In this document: positions 11,201 to 21,485 of the stretch, piece after piece
How the letters are laid out: each line of letters opens with the position of its first letter
Position numbering within the stretch: the stretch's first letter is position 1
DNA from: Blumeriella jaapii
Taxonomy: Eukaryota > Ascomycota > Leotiomycetes > Helotiales > Drepanopezizaceae
Length of the DNA: 64,000 nt
Direction: 5' to 3'
NCBI GenBank assembly: GCA_009599575.1
Contig: VWND01000007.1
Coordinates: 310,001-374,000 of the forward strand
Notes under the pieces: generated by a model
The model's database searches: none
Seen by the model: only the letters and a program-made list of their open reading frames with translations
Told to the model about the DNA's origin: nothing
Translations under genes and position numbers: made by a program

Positions 11201-12758
11201 CTTGCTGCTTTCTGTGGCGGGCGAGAGAGCAAGCATCTTATTCGAAGCATCTCCAGTTGGTTTCACACAGTCGTTTTTTCTCGACTCGATCTCGATCTGA
11301 AGTACGGATTTCATAATTAGGTACTTAGCAAACCACTAACTAACTACTCCCTTCTAGTTCCGGTTCCCAAGTCACTCGCGCACTCACTCGCTCGCTCACT
11401 CACTCACTTACTTACTTCGATTCGATTTCGCATAGGCAGTATTACATAACAAGTGTGTTACAAACATGCCCCAAAAAATCATTGGTTTGCATTTCGAGTT
11501 CCAAGTCGCTCCCTGGGCTCAACATTCGACTTCCAATCAGAATCAGAAGCGCGCTTCAGGCTTCTTCTCCTGTGCTCTAGCGGAAACGAAGATTCATTCC
11601 CCTCCGCGATTCTACATCTCGTGTTTGAAAACAGTGATACCGATCTTTGCTTCAGCAAAAGCCGTTCGCTCATTTGAACCACGCCACCGGCCCTCCTCGG
11701 CGTCCGATTTCCCCCACGCGACAGGCTGTGGACCCAAGGCCAAGGGGGGTTCTTTTTTGGGTTTCTTTTGCGAGGGGCATAGTTCCATAGGTAGGTAGAG
11801 GATTTGTTTACACAGACTGTCTCCGCCACGAAATCTCACATGTCGGCCCGTTCGTTCGTTCGTTCGTTCGTTCGTTCGTTCGTTCGTTCGTTCGTTCGCT
11901 CGTCCTGATCACGAACTTCTCTTTGACGCTTTCGTTCACGGTGAGTGGACTCGCTTTTGGCTGGCGCGGATCTCTGCTTCTGTGAAAAAAAAAAGCGAGC
12001 TTGCAATTCAGCACCCCAGCCCGAGAGCTGGCTTCGAGGAAAGGAACACATCGTGATGCAAAATCTGTGGAGAGAGCGCGGTGTTTAGTGGTTCGGTGAT
12101 GCGGCTACCTGCACCCTCTCCGCCACCTGAGTTCTCAGCGAGCGACCTCTCGACCTCGTACGTACATCGTCAAGAAATGCATGGTAATCGGTGTTCTGGG
12201 TGCGACTTGATCTTCTGCTTCCGTCTATTTCCCTTCCCAGCGACCTCACTGAAGACACCCTTCTTCGATCGCTCTTTGACCGAAGCTAGGAGGACATCGT
12301 GGGGGCCTGCATCGCTCGTCCGAAAGCCGGCCGGCATGTTTCTCCAGGCCAGCAGCTCGTCTCGGTACCGGTTTTCGCATCTGGCAATCCCCTTGATTCC
12401 GACCTCCTCTTTCCACCTGGTAGTGTCTCTCTTCATCGCTTCGTGCTGACGCTTGACGCGCACACCCCCTCGTGGAATGCTCGCGTACACACCGACTGAG
12501 CCAGTGAGTGTCAACGGCCCAAGCAAGACCTTGCTGCGACGCCGTTCGAATCTGCTTGGTGGCGAGCGAACGAGCGTCCTCACTTCCCTCCCTCCCGCAA
12601 GGAAAGGTCGGGGTACCTTGATGGTGGAAGTTCAGGCTCCAAAGCCTGGCCGGCTGGCTGGCTGGCTGGCTCGCGCGATTCACATGGATGGAAGATGGTG
12701 TCCGTCATCAGAAAAGAACCATCCGTCGGTTTCAGAGGACCAGCCATCCACCCCTTCC
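8291..12758. other. long gene-poor region
   Basis: About 4.5 kb with no supportable gene. Open frames up to about 135 codons exist on both strands but have random composition, no introns that improve them, and no recognised domain. It includes Glu/Arg-like simple sequence, CACT/CACTCG repeats around 11375-11415, the (TTCG)12 array at 11851-11898 and a GTACATACAGTAGTAC motif near 10807. A small unrecognised exon cannot be excluded. Confidence 0.5.
11851..11898. repeat. (TTCG)12 microsatellite
   Basis: Twelve perfect TTCG units in tandem. The minus strand reads as repeated Asn-Glu-Arg-Thr in an open frame, which is a by-product of the repeat rather than a gene. Confidence 0.95.
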
Positions 12759-13414
12759 TCACAGCGGCGTCAGGTGGTACTTCCCATCGTCCACGCTCGA
12801 GCTCGCGTAGTGGCATGCGCCCAACGAGCGCGCATACACGACCTCCGCTCTCGCCGCCGACGACGGCCAAAACGGGTTCGGCGACGGCTGGTGTCTGCTG
12901 CTGCTGCTGCTGCCGCGCGCCTCTACCACTTCGCGCCTGGGACTCGGAGGGTTCCTCCTCCTCGACGACGACGACGAGGAGGAGGCGGTCGAGACAACCC
13001 GCCGTCTCTGCTCCTTCTCCTTCTCCTCCTCCAGCTCGGCGCACAGCGCGGCCTTCTCCCGCCGCAGCAGGCGGTTCTCGCGGTTGCTGTCCGTGAGCCG
13101 GGCGTCGAGCTGCGCGGCGTGGGCCTCCAGCCGCTGGATCCGGGCGTAGGCGGCGTCGAGCGCTTCCTGCACCGCGCGCAGGCTGCGCCGCGGGCTGGAG
13201 AGCTGCGAGGAGGAGGGGAGGGGAGGGGTCGAGGGCGTGCCGAGGGAGCCCGGTCCGAGGCGCTGGACCCGATGCCGGAGTCGCGGGAGCTGGACCTGGC
13301 GTGGGGATGGTGCGTAGAGTGAGCGTGAGCGTGAGCATGAGCGTGAGCGCGAGAGCCGGGCTTGGTGCCACGTTCGTAGTGCACCGATTTCTTGGGCTTG
13401 GGGGGTGAGGACAT
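12759..13414 (-). CDS. conserved fungal coiled-coil protein (single-base frameshift)
   Basis: The ATG at 13414 opens MSSPPKPKKSVHYERG, then a His-Ala dipeptide repeat, then SRDSGIGSSASDR. A second frame continues as GTPSTPPLPSSSQLSSPRR followed by a long heptad-like helix (VQEALDAAYARIQRLEAHAAQLD, then LTDSNRENRLLRREKAALCAELEEEKEK) and a low-complexity tail ending DDGKYHLTPL. I recall this architecture, with a KKSVHYERG start and a central coiled coil, from uncharacterised filamentous-fungal proteins. The two halves are in different frames; the change lies around 13235-13262, and adding one base there gives 218 residues with no other stop. The function is unknown; a coiled coil suggests a partner-binding or structural role. 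Confidence 0.65.
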
Positions 13415-14012
13415 GTTGGTGAGAGATCTAGCACAGGAGAGCCGCGGCTTGTTGTGGATCGAAGCGAGGCGAGGCTTGGCAATGCGAAAGATGTAAGTGA
13501 GTGAGTGAGTGAGTGAGTGAGTGCCAATGAAGGCTGGTTTGCGCTGGGTTGGGTGGGATTGGCCTGGCTTGGTTTGCGCTGGCTCGAGTTGGTTTGCGAG
13601 GGCCTGAATGGGTGTGATTGGCGTTGCCTGGACTCGAGTGAGTTTGCGGTGGTGCCTTCGTGTTGGACTCGAGAGGCTTTATATATAAACACTACTACCT
13701 TAGACACCACGACACCGCGCGCGAGGACACCCCCCCCTCCCCACGCGACGGCTTCCGAGCCCGTTCTTTACTCGGTGAGTGTGTAGGCGGAACTCAGCAG
13801 CAGTAGCAGCAGCAGCAGCAGCAGTAGCCAGGGTCGGCAAGCCACCGGCCGCATTCCTTTCGCCCTCGCCGGAAGAGTCATCGCTGGCGCAGCAGCAGCA
13901 GCGGCAGCGGCAGCCGCACTGCCTGGCCTGGCTGTCTGGGGCGTGAGCGGCGCAGTGTGGAATCCGCCTGGCAGCCTCGATGACGGATCGGCAGGCAGCA
14001 AAGGACTGGAAT

Positions 14013-14031
14013 GGGGGGGGGGGGGGGGGGG
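14013..14031. repeat. poly-G run (19 G)
   Basis: Nineteen consecutive G on the + strand in gene-free DNA. Confidence 0.9.
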
Positions 14032-14047
14032 CAGTGGGATGCTGCCT

Positions 14048-14095
14048 GTTGGGATGTACTGTACGTGTGGATGTACAGTACAGTACAGTACCTAT
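14048..14095. repeat. palindromic GTAC motif cluster
   Basis: Contains GTACTGTAC, then a short spacer, then overlapping GTACAGTACAGTAC units. Confidence 0.7.
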
Positions 14096-14592
14096 GTTGT
14101 TGTTGGGGGATGTGCCAGATCTGGGAGGGCCGCGAGACACGACGAGCAGGCGAGCGGCCAAGATCTGCGAGAAATCTACGACGGTGCAGGCGCATCAAGA
14201 ACCAGGAGTCCGAGATTGGGATGGCCATGGCCATGGCACCGCGCATGTGTAGAGCACGCAGTACTGTAGTGAGTTTGATGCTGCACTGCTCGCGGTCAGG
14301 TTGGCTGGTCCAGCCGTGTCTGTTTTCCTTTCGTCTGACGCGACGCGGCGGGGGGATGAGTCGTCGTCCACACGATCCAGACCTCTCTCCCATTCCACAG
14401 GGTGTATGTACATATACCGTTGCGGCGACGAGATCTCTACCGTACCACGCTGCACATCAAGCACGGGCATGGAACGCATCGAATCCTCCCTGATCTGACT
14501 CCCAAGTGGAAGTGGCACGCGTCACGGGAGGGAAACGGGTGGCCCCCAAGACAACCCAAGCCCCTTCTCCAAAAAGGTCTACGGGGCCTTTT

Positions 14593-14645
14593 TGGTACGG
14601 TACTGTACAGTAGGTATAGTAGGTATAGTAGGTACGGTACATACA
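14593..14645. repeat. palindromic GTAC motif cluster with AGGTATAGT repeats
   Basis: GTACTGTACAGTA is followed by three AGGTATAGT/AGGTACGGT units. Confidence 0.7.
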
Positions 14646-15240
14646 GGATCAGCAGTGAACACAGCCCAAGCACCACGTTCGTTGCGTCGTTGCGTCGTTG
14701 CGTCGTTGCTGTGTGCTGTCTTGCGTTGAATCCGTCAGCTGGGAGCTTCGAGGAATTCTCCCCGAGCCGGCAAGAATGGTGGCAGAGCACTCGTGAGACG
14801 GTACTGAACTGTATGTACAGTAGGTGACAGGCAACCCCCACACCCAACCCGGACCCCAAGCAGTGATGCACCCTGTGTTCTCCCCTCGGCCAAGTGGTTG
14901 GGTACTGTACGACGTGTGCCCCGTGGCTGCAGGTGGCCGCTGTCAGTGTCTCGCGTCGGCGTCGACAGTGGTACAGAACGGGAGCTTGTTCTGTGGTCTC
15001 CCACCGCAGACTTTGCATCGACCGGGCAACACATCCAGTGCGGGGGCCCATCTTCTTCGCGGCCCTGATCGAATCAAGGTGCGCAATGAAGAAAAAAAAG
15101 TCTCTCAGACGCCCACCAGCACCTACCCAAACCCCATGGCCTAAGCACAAGGAGTGAGGGTCGAGATCATCGCCACTCTCTATACAGTGAAGGCGTGCGC
15201 CATCACCGCCATCCTTGCGGACGGTTCGAGAGGAAAGGCC

Positions 15241-15465
15241 TCACTCTAAGGCACCGGGGAGGGTCTCATCCTCGAGATTGGAGACTGTAGCTTTTTTGAG
15301 AAGCTCAGTGAAGGACGTATACCTGGGGTGACAGTTAGCAGGGGGAGGTATGGGGCTGGATGCAAAGGGACTTGCTTTAGAAATGATTCTATGAACTGCA
15401 GAGACCGTTAGCAAAAGGCCGCGTGCCAAATGTTGGGGGGGGCCACGAACGTATGTGTCGAACAT
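15241..15465 (-). CDS. possible small hypothetical gene, structure unresolved
   Basis: An open frame ends at 15241 with a plausible C-terminal exon (YTSFTELLKKATVSNLEDETLP) directly after a branch-site-like CTAAC and a CCCCAG acceptor near 15322. Upstream, MFDTYVRGPPQHLARG from an ATG at 15465 is in the same frame. A further coding-like stretch on the same strand at about 15605-15750 (FEFVIKDAREWTRNPRN) is followed by a GTAGGA donor. These may be exons of one gene whose joins I could not settle. I do not recognise the family. Confidence 0.3.
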   Translation of the reverse strand: MFDTYVRGPPQHLARGLLLTVSAVHRIISKASPFASSPIPPPANCHPRYTSFTELLKKATVSNLEDETLPGALE

Positions 15466-16792
15466 GAAGAAGAAGAGAAGGAGAAGGGGGGAGACGTGAG
15501 ATTTTATAGGTGACGGGAAAGAGTTTTCCGCGCTAACGCTAGTTCGGGTGGTTCGGATCACATGACATCGAGCCAATCGGAAGGGACTCGGGACCGGCGT
15601 CTTCCTACCGTTGCGACATGAGTCATATGATAAAGGTTTCGAGGATTTCGGGTCCACTCTCGGGCGTCTTTGATCACGAATTCGAAATTCTGCCGTTGCT
15701 CGAGGAATTCTCTGTAGATGACCATGGACGACAGCATTCCAGATGACATAGAAAGACTGGTACTGTAGAAGCGTTCTGATGAAAGACGCCTACCTACCCG
15801 AGAAACAACCAAATCGGCTGCAAAGGACCTCACCGGAAAACAACGTGCCACCCTCGATTAGATCATTTCCACCAAAAATGCTCCGTTACATTGAGCCATG
15901 CCATTCACCGTTTTTTCATGCTACTGTACGATTCAGCAGGGTTTGAAGCCAAATTGGAATTGGAGAGGCAGGTTCTAGGTGGTTGGGATCTGTACAGTAC
16001 GATGATCTGATCCAGGTTGGGACAGCTTGGGAGAAGTTAAGAGTAGAAGTACCTTGGTAGGAGTGCTTTGTACTATGTACACTATTATGTACAGCTGTAC
16101 AGTACATTACTTCTACTTCTACTAATTTAAAAAATCTTCCTTGAATTGCAAGGATTTAGCCCGCTATAACTAGGAAAATTTCACAATGTGCGTTTAGCGG
16201 AACATGTCCAATGCGCGAGAAAGAGTCTGGCATCGCTTTTGTTCACAAGCTCGTTGCTCCAAGGATGTTACTGATTAGAACCCCCAAGACACTTCCTCGA
16301 CTCCTGCCATGAATTCAATGGCAGCTCCGATGGTGTACGAGGGAGGACTCCTTGGTGACTAGCTTCTCCATTGCTTGATTCAGGAGTCTGGCACGGCACG
16401 CACAAGTCTTCTGTTTGCAAAGCATGCAGGCAAAGGATCTGTAATTCCCACTCGAGAGCGCTCCATCGGGCACCGTCTATCTCAACGTCGCACTGGATGT
16501 CTCTCGAAAAAGCACCACGAAATGATACGTTGGTCTCATTGCCCCCAAGTTCTTTCGCAAGAGAGCCCAGAGCTGTACTACAGTACCTACCTACAGTACA
16601 TACGATACTGTACATGCAGGTTGGCTATTGTGCGGGCGAGAAATCGCGGGTCTTGCTCGCCGATAACGGATAAGGTACTTGACTCTCTGTACGAAACGTT
16701 GTGACTCCAACAACCAACGTCTCCCTTCTCTTCCAACTCTCCTCTTTCGCTCATCCAATACTCTCGGTCGATCCCCTCGGATCCAGCGCATC
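15466..16792. other. intergenic region upstream of threonine synthase
   Basis: Apart from the possible minus-strand exon near 15605-15750, no gene is seen. It contains GTACAGTAC-type clusters at about 15990, 16066-16105 and 16571-16617. The last 120 bases before 16793 are CT-rich and likely hold the THR4 promoter and leader. Confidence 0.5.
16571..16617. repeat. palindromic GTAC motif cluster
   Basis: GTACTACAGTAC, two CTAC steps, a CAGTACATAC element and ACTGTACATG follow one another about 200 bases before the THR4 start. Confidence 0.65.
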
Positions 16793-18597
16793 ATGGCTTC
16801 ATCTGCCAATCCAGTTGGTTCGACTGTTCCAGCTCCAAAAACCGCTCCGGCTGCTGCACCTGAAGAATCTAAAGCTCCGACTCACACACCTTCACAACGC
16901 TATCTCTCTACACGAGGGGGAGACTATGGAGTATATGCCCCATGGACAGCTGGAAAAAAAGTCTATCTGCTAAAGAAACACAGTTATCATTCGAAGAGGT
17001 GGTATTAAAGGGCTTGGCCTCGGATGGCGGTCTTTTCATACCAGAAGAGGTCCCCGCTGTACCCCGCGATTGGGAAACCAGATGGAAAAACCTATCCTTC
17101 TCCGACCTCGCATTCGAAATCCTTTCTCTCTACATCTCTCCCTCCGAAATCCCTCCTAACGACCTGAAAGAAGTCATCAACCGAAGTTACTCCACCTTCA
17201 GCGCTCCGGAGACAACCCCGCTGGTCACGTTGGACGAGACGAACAACTTACACCTGCTAGAGCTTTTCCACGGCCCCACGTTCGCTTTTAAGGATGTCGC
17301 TCTACAATTGCTTGGGAACTTGTTCGAATACTTCCTTGTTAGACGCAACGAGGGCAAGATTGGAAAGGACAGGCATCATTTGACGGTAGTGGGAGCAACG
17401 AGTGGTGACACGGGATCTGCTGCCATCTATGGTCTGCGGGGAAAGAAGGATGTCTCGGTGTTCATTCTGCACCCAAAGGGCCGAGTCAGCCCCATACAAG
17501 AGGCGCAGATGACTACGGTTTTGGATCCCAATGTTCATAATTTGGCTGTCGAGGGCACGTTTGACGATTGCCAGGTAAGAGATACCTGCTACACATGAGG
17601 ATAAATCTAACACCTGTTAGGACACGGTCAAGGCTCTTTTCGCCGATCCCGAAATCAACCAGAAGCTCAACCTTGGTGCAGTCAACTCTATCAATTGGGC
17701 GCGCATCCTCGCTCAGACCACCTACTACTTCTACTCATACTTCACTCTCACAAAATCCCCCGCTTACCAGGCAGATCAGAAGGTGCGATTTGTTGTACCC
17801 ACCGGCAACTTTGGAGATATTCTTGCTGGCTATTTTGCAAAGAGGATGGGCCTGCCCGTCGAGAAGCTCATAGTGGCCACCAACGAGAACGATATCTTGG
17901 ATCGGTTCTGGAAGACCGGCCGCTACGAGAAGAAGGCTGTACACGGAGCTGCTGCCGAGGGTGGAATTGCCGCGGACGGAGCCAAGGCCCACGAGGATGG
18001 TGTGAAGGAGACACTGAGTCCCGCAATGGATATCCTGGTGTCGAGCAACTTCGAGCGACTGCTGTGGTTCTTGGCATACGAGTTTGCCGCCGGTGCTGGT
18101 ATGGATGACGAGTGGAACAAGAAACAAGCAGGTCAAGAAGTCGAGGCTTGGTTGAAGGAGCTCAAGTCCAAGGGAGGCTTCGGCGTGCACGCAGAGATTC
18201 TGGCCGATGCCCAAAAGGACTTCGAGAGCGAGAGAGTCAGCGATGAGCAGACGCTTGAAACCATCAAAACGTTTTACAGGGCTGAAAAGAGCTACATCCT
18301 TGACCCCCACTCCGCCATTGGAGTGCTGCATCCCTGCGATCTATCGACCGAGCCACACCGGGCGAGACGCATCACATTTCTCTTTCTACCGCGCATCCGG
18401 CCAAGTTTGCGAACGCCGTTGATGTAGCTCTGAAAGGCGAGTCGGGCTTTAGCTTCGAGAGCGTTCTTCCTCAGGAATTCGTTGGTCTCGAGCAAAAGGA
18501 AAGACGAGTACGAAACGTGCCAAGGGGCACAGGATGGGAGGGGATAAGAGCGATTATCGAACAAGAGGTTGAGGCCGAGCTCAAGGAAAGTAGATGA
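16793..18597 (+). CDS. THR4: threonine synthase (single-base frameshift near C-terminus)
   Basis: Exons 16793-16930, 16984-17574 and 17621-18597. Threonine synthase is a PLP enzyme that converts O-phospho-L-homoserine to threonine, the last step of threonine synthesis. The fungal/bacterial type I start SQRYLSTRGGDYG joins LSFEEVVLKGLASDGGLFIPEE across intron 1. The PLP lysine is expected at about residue 149 in GPTFAFKDVALQL; SGDTGSAAIYGL and PTGNFGDILAGYFAKRMGLP are further family signatures. A 33-residue Ala/Pro-rich leader precedes the conserved start. After HSAIGV the frame breaks at about 18323-18326; adding one base restores AASLRSIDRATPGETHH and the normal C-terminus to TGA at 18597, giving about 568 residues. 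Without correction it ends early at 18427 in an unrelated tail. Confidence 0.92.
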
Positions 18598-19482
18598 TCT
18601 AGATGTGTTGGCATCAAAAAAGCGTTTGCCGTGACCTCCGACTAGTTAATCTCGATCGAGGCGTTGGGGCGGCTCTTCTACAATGGGATGGGAGGGCGAT
18701 TTTCATGTGAGCGGCTTCCCAGAAACAGAGTGAAGAAGCCATGGTCAGTTTTCAAGGTCTCGTAAAAGTCGCCTCGAAGTCACCGCGACGAGTGATGCTT
18801 CCACCACTCGTATTATCAGCGGAATGGCTTCGACAAACATGGCATGCCTCCGGGCTCCTTCCTTTTCTCGCTGCCCCTCCTGGTTCGCCGTCTGGCTCAC
18901 GGATCCCCACCCAAGGGCGCAACTGCCCAAGCCCTTCCTCCTGCTGCAGTCCAAAGCCATTTGCCTAGCCCGACCCCGATAAAAAAAATCACGCATGTCT
19001 TTTATTCAGACCGAGGAAAGGCCACGGCCCTTCCTTCTCCGCTGATCGTCTTGGCCGGTTTTCCGTCCCGTCAGTCAGTTAGTTCTCCGACCTCTTTCTG
19101 CAGATGGCTGGCGACCCGTAATGCAATCTTTCGTTCTCGTTCCTCCTCTCGCTTCGTCAGTGTGGATCAAGAGGGTGGCGGTCGCAGGGATTGACCTCCG
19201 GTGGAATTGTCGAGCCGACAGTACAACAAACAGTACCGTACCACGGCCGTGTTCATGGATGAAATATGTACGTACATACAGTAGAGATGCTACCCCGAGA
19301 CGCCGCGTGAGCCGGAGAGAGCGCGCGGTGTAGTTCTAGCGAGGTAAACAATCCTTTCCGGCGTGGCATCCGGCCTCGCTTCGCGAAAAGCTCGCGCTGT
19401 TTTTGCTCGCCTCCTTCACCCGAAGAAGAAGCCCTCCCTCCTCTTGTCTCCAGAGCACGTGACACGTCCTCCGCTCGAACCT
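18598..19482. other. convergent intergenic spacer
   Basis: About 890 bases between the 3' ends of THR4 (+) and the FSH hydrolase (-). It contains CAGTACCGTACC and GTACGTACATACAGTAG elements around 19230-19282. No gene was recognised. Confidence 0.5.
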
Positions 19483-20205
19483 CTACGCCTGTTCTAGGGT
19501 CTCTCTATACAGCCTCCTGATTTCGGCGGCGATGACCGCCGTGTCTTCCTCCGAGGTCGGCAACCGATGCCCGATGTCAAAGTCGACCTTCTTCGCCGTC
19601 GGCTCGTCAAAATACGTCGCCCACAGCTTCTCGCCATCCTCCTTCCACGGATCCTGCGAACCGACCACGTGCAGACTCGGGATCCTGATCAGGCCGCCCT
19701 TCCCCTCCGGCCCCAGCGCGCTCAGCAGAGGCGGACTCGTGGCGTTGAGAAACACGGCGAACCTGACCGGGCCGTGCCTGCGGTTGGTGGCATCGGCCGT
19801 GCTTTGCGCGGCGGCGGCGGCGAACTGCTGCTCCTGACAGAGGGCCGCGGCGAGAGCGCCGCCTTGGGAGAAGCCCACCGTTCCGACGTAATCTCGCTCC
19901 TTGCTCGCCAGGACAGACGAGACGAGGGTCCGCGTCTCGGCCGGCACGGCGTCGGTCCCGGACGTCAGCCAGCGGTAGAACGGGCCGCAGCCCTCGAAGA
20001 CGGGCACGACGCCCGGCCCGGGCCGATCGGGGAACGGGGCGTCGATGAAGATGAAGTCGAAGGCGTCGGAGAGGGCGCGCTGGAGGCGCACGGTTTGGAT
20101 GTTGAAGATCTGCGCGTTCGTGCCGCCGCCGTGCAAACAGAGGAGCGTAGGCTTCGCGCTTCCACTAGAGGAGGGGGAGGAGAGGATGCCGGGCGTGAGG
20201 GACAT
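19483..20205 (-). CDS. FSH-family serine hydrolase (alpha/beta hydrolase)
   Basis: Single exon, 240 residues, from the ATG at 20205. Family signatures in order: LCLHGGGTNAQIF (oxyanion region, residues 23-34), FIDAPFP, the nucleophile elbow GFSQGG with Ser113, and a C-terminal GSQDPW (Asp185) and GHRLP (His213), which together form a complete Ser-Asp-His triad. The fungal FSH family covers yeast Fsh1-3 and thioesterase-like enzymes such as those found beside polyketide synthases. No PKS or NRPS gene lies in the window, so a general esterase or thioesterase role is the safer reading; the substrate is unknown. There is no signal peptide, so it is probably cytosolic. Confidence 0.88.
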   Translation of the reverse strand: MSLTPGILSSPSSSGSAKPTLLCLHGGGTNAQIFNIQTVRLQRALSDAFDFIFIDAPFPDRPGPGVVPVFEGCGPFYRWLTSGTDAVPAETRTLVSSVLASKERDYVGTVGFSQGGALAAALCQEQQFAAAAAQSTADATNRRHGPVRFAVFLNATSPPLLSALGPEGKGGLIRIPSLHVVGSQDPWKEDGEKLWATYFDEPTAKKVDFDIGHRLPTSEEDTAVIAAEIRRLYRETLEQA

Positions 20206-21485
20206 GGCTATGAAGGGAGGCGCGTGGGAGTGAGAGACTACAGAAAAGCGTCGTTAGCGATGTGTCTGTCGCTGTCTTCTGAGATGTTGGTGGTGAAAGG
20301 AGAGAGAAAAGGTGGGAGGTGGAAGGGAAGTAAGTTACTGTATCTGTACTGTATGTAGTATTCGGGGTTTCTCCGGGTACGATATAAGCGAAGGTTTCGA
20401 TGCACGTGGAAGGCACTGGGAATGGTTCCGAAGAAGAAAAGAATGGGCAATCAGGTGAAGTGGTTCATTTCATAATGTCGGTTTGTATGTACGAGGCGAC
20501 TGGGCGAAAGGGTCCGAAGAAAAGAAAAAGAACTCGGCCTTGGAGGGTAATATCTCCGAGTAAGATCGGCGGGTTCTTCGCCTCAGCCGAAGCGACCTGG
20601 CAAGTATGCTGTGTTCTGATCACGACGAGATCTGGATCACTTACTGGGTCTGAAAGTCCCTTGCTAATACTTTCTAGGTCATCTCTCGTTAGCATATATG
20701 TGTAAACCAGTTTAGTTTCTTGGAATTCGGTACAGATGCTGACCCGTTCTTGCCTAGTATACATTCATCCATTGCAGAAGAAGCCAGTGTTATCACAAGA
20801 CGACGTACAGTAAATGCAGATAGCTTACGATATTTCAGAGCTAGCTTGAAAACGCTACCACTTCTGGGTATTTCGGATCGACGTTGGGTTACGTGGACGA
20901 CTTTGAACTGGACGGAAAGGCTTAGAAGCATTGATAGGTACTGTACCACTCCTCTTCAAGAACAGCGAAAGCTCCGGAACTGGTGAAGGAACAACCTAAA
21001 AATAGCGACGAGGATAAATTTCGAGTCGGACATAACTTGGTTTGGTTTAATAAAACTAGAATCCAACCACTGTGACACCGACATACATTGTTCTTTCAGT
21101 AAGATAATGATTCATCATGATGTTCGGTGAGAGGTTGATAATAGAGTGTTCTGATAGAAAACCTTCGGGGAATTGACCTCAAGATCACGGATGTGAGGAG
21201 ATTGAACAGTGGATGATGGGGGTCACAAGTTACTCGCGCTGCACAACTGAGGTTAAGTGATCTATCTATACTGTGTGTTTAAAGCTGTAATCATCAGCTC
21301 GCTAATGAACTTCACCACATTCGATGCTACAGCATCCACATTATTTATACACATCTACATACACTACCGATTGCTATAGGTAGAGCTTTATCGTATCAAC
21401 ATCATCTCATACCCAACCCCTACTCCCAACCATGCTACCTTCTAAAACTCCATAGAAACATCCAGATGATATACTGACCCATGAC
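20206..21485. other. intergenic region
   Basis: About 1.3 kb between the FSH hydrolase start and the 3' end of the APP1-like gene. It contains a TACTGTATCTGTACTGTATG element near 20336 in the likely FSH promoter. AT content is higher around 20990-21400. No gene was recognised. Confidence 0.5.

Larger units (their letters stand above)
13415..15240. other. gene-free region with many simple repeats
   Basis: Contains a GTGA run (13496-13522), CAG/GCA trinucleotide repeats (about 13796-13835 and 13890-13910), the 19-base poly-G at 14013, three tandem TTGCGTCG-like units around 14682-14708, and dense GTACAGTAC motifs at 14048-14095, 14593-14645, 14799-14824 and 14903. No gene could be supported on either strand. 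Confidence 0.55.

Noticed and set aside
12453..13322. 289-codon + strand frame over the coiled-coil gene
   Set aside because: Arg-rich antisense shadow; the minus strand gives a far better protein.
19567..20358. 263-codon + strand frame over the FSH hydrolase
   Set aside because: Antisense shadow of a complete hydrolase with intact catalytic triad; composition is Arg/Gly-rich as expected of a GC-rich shadow.
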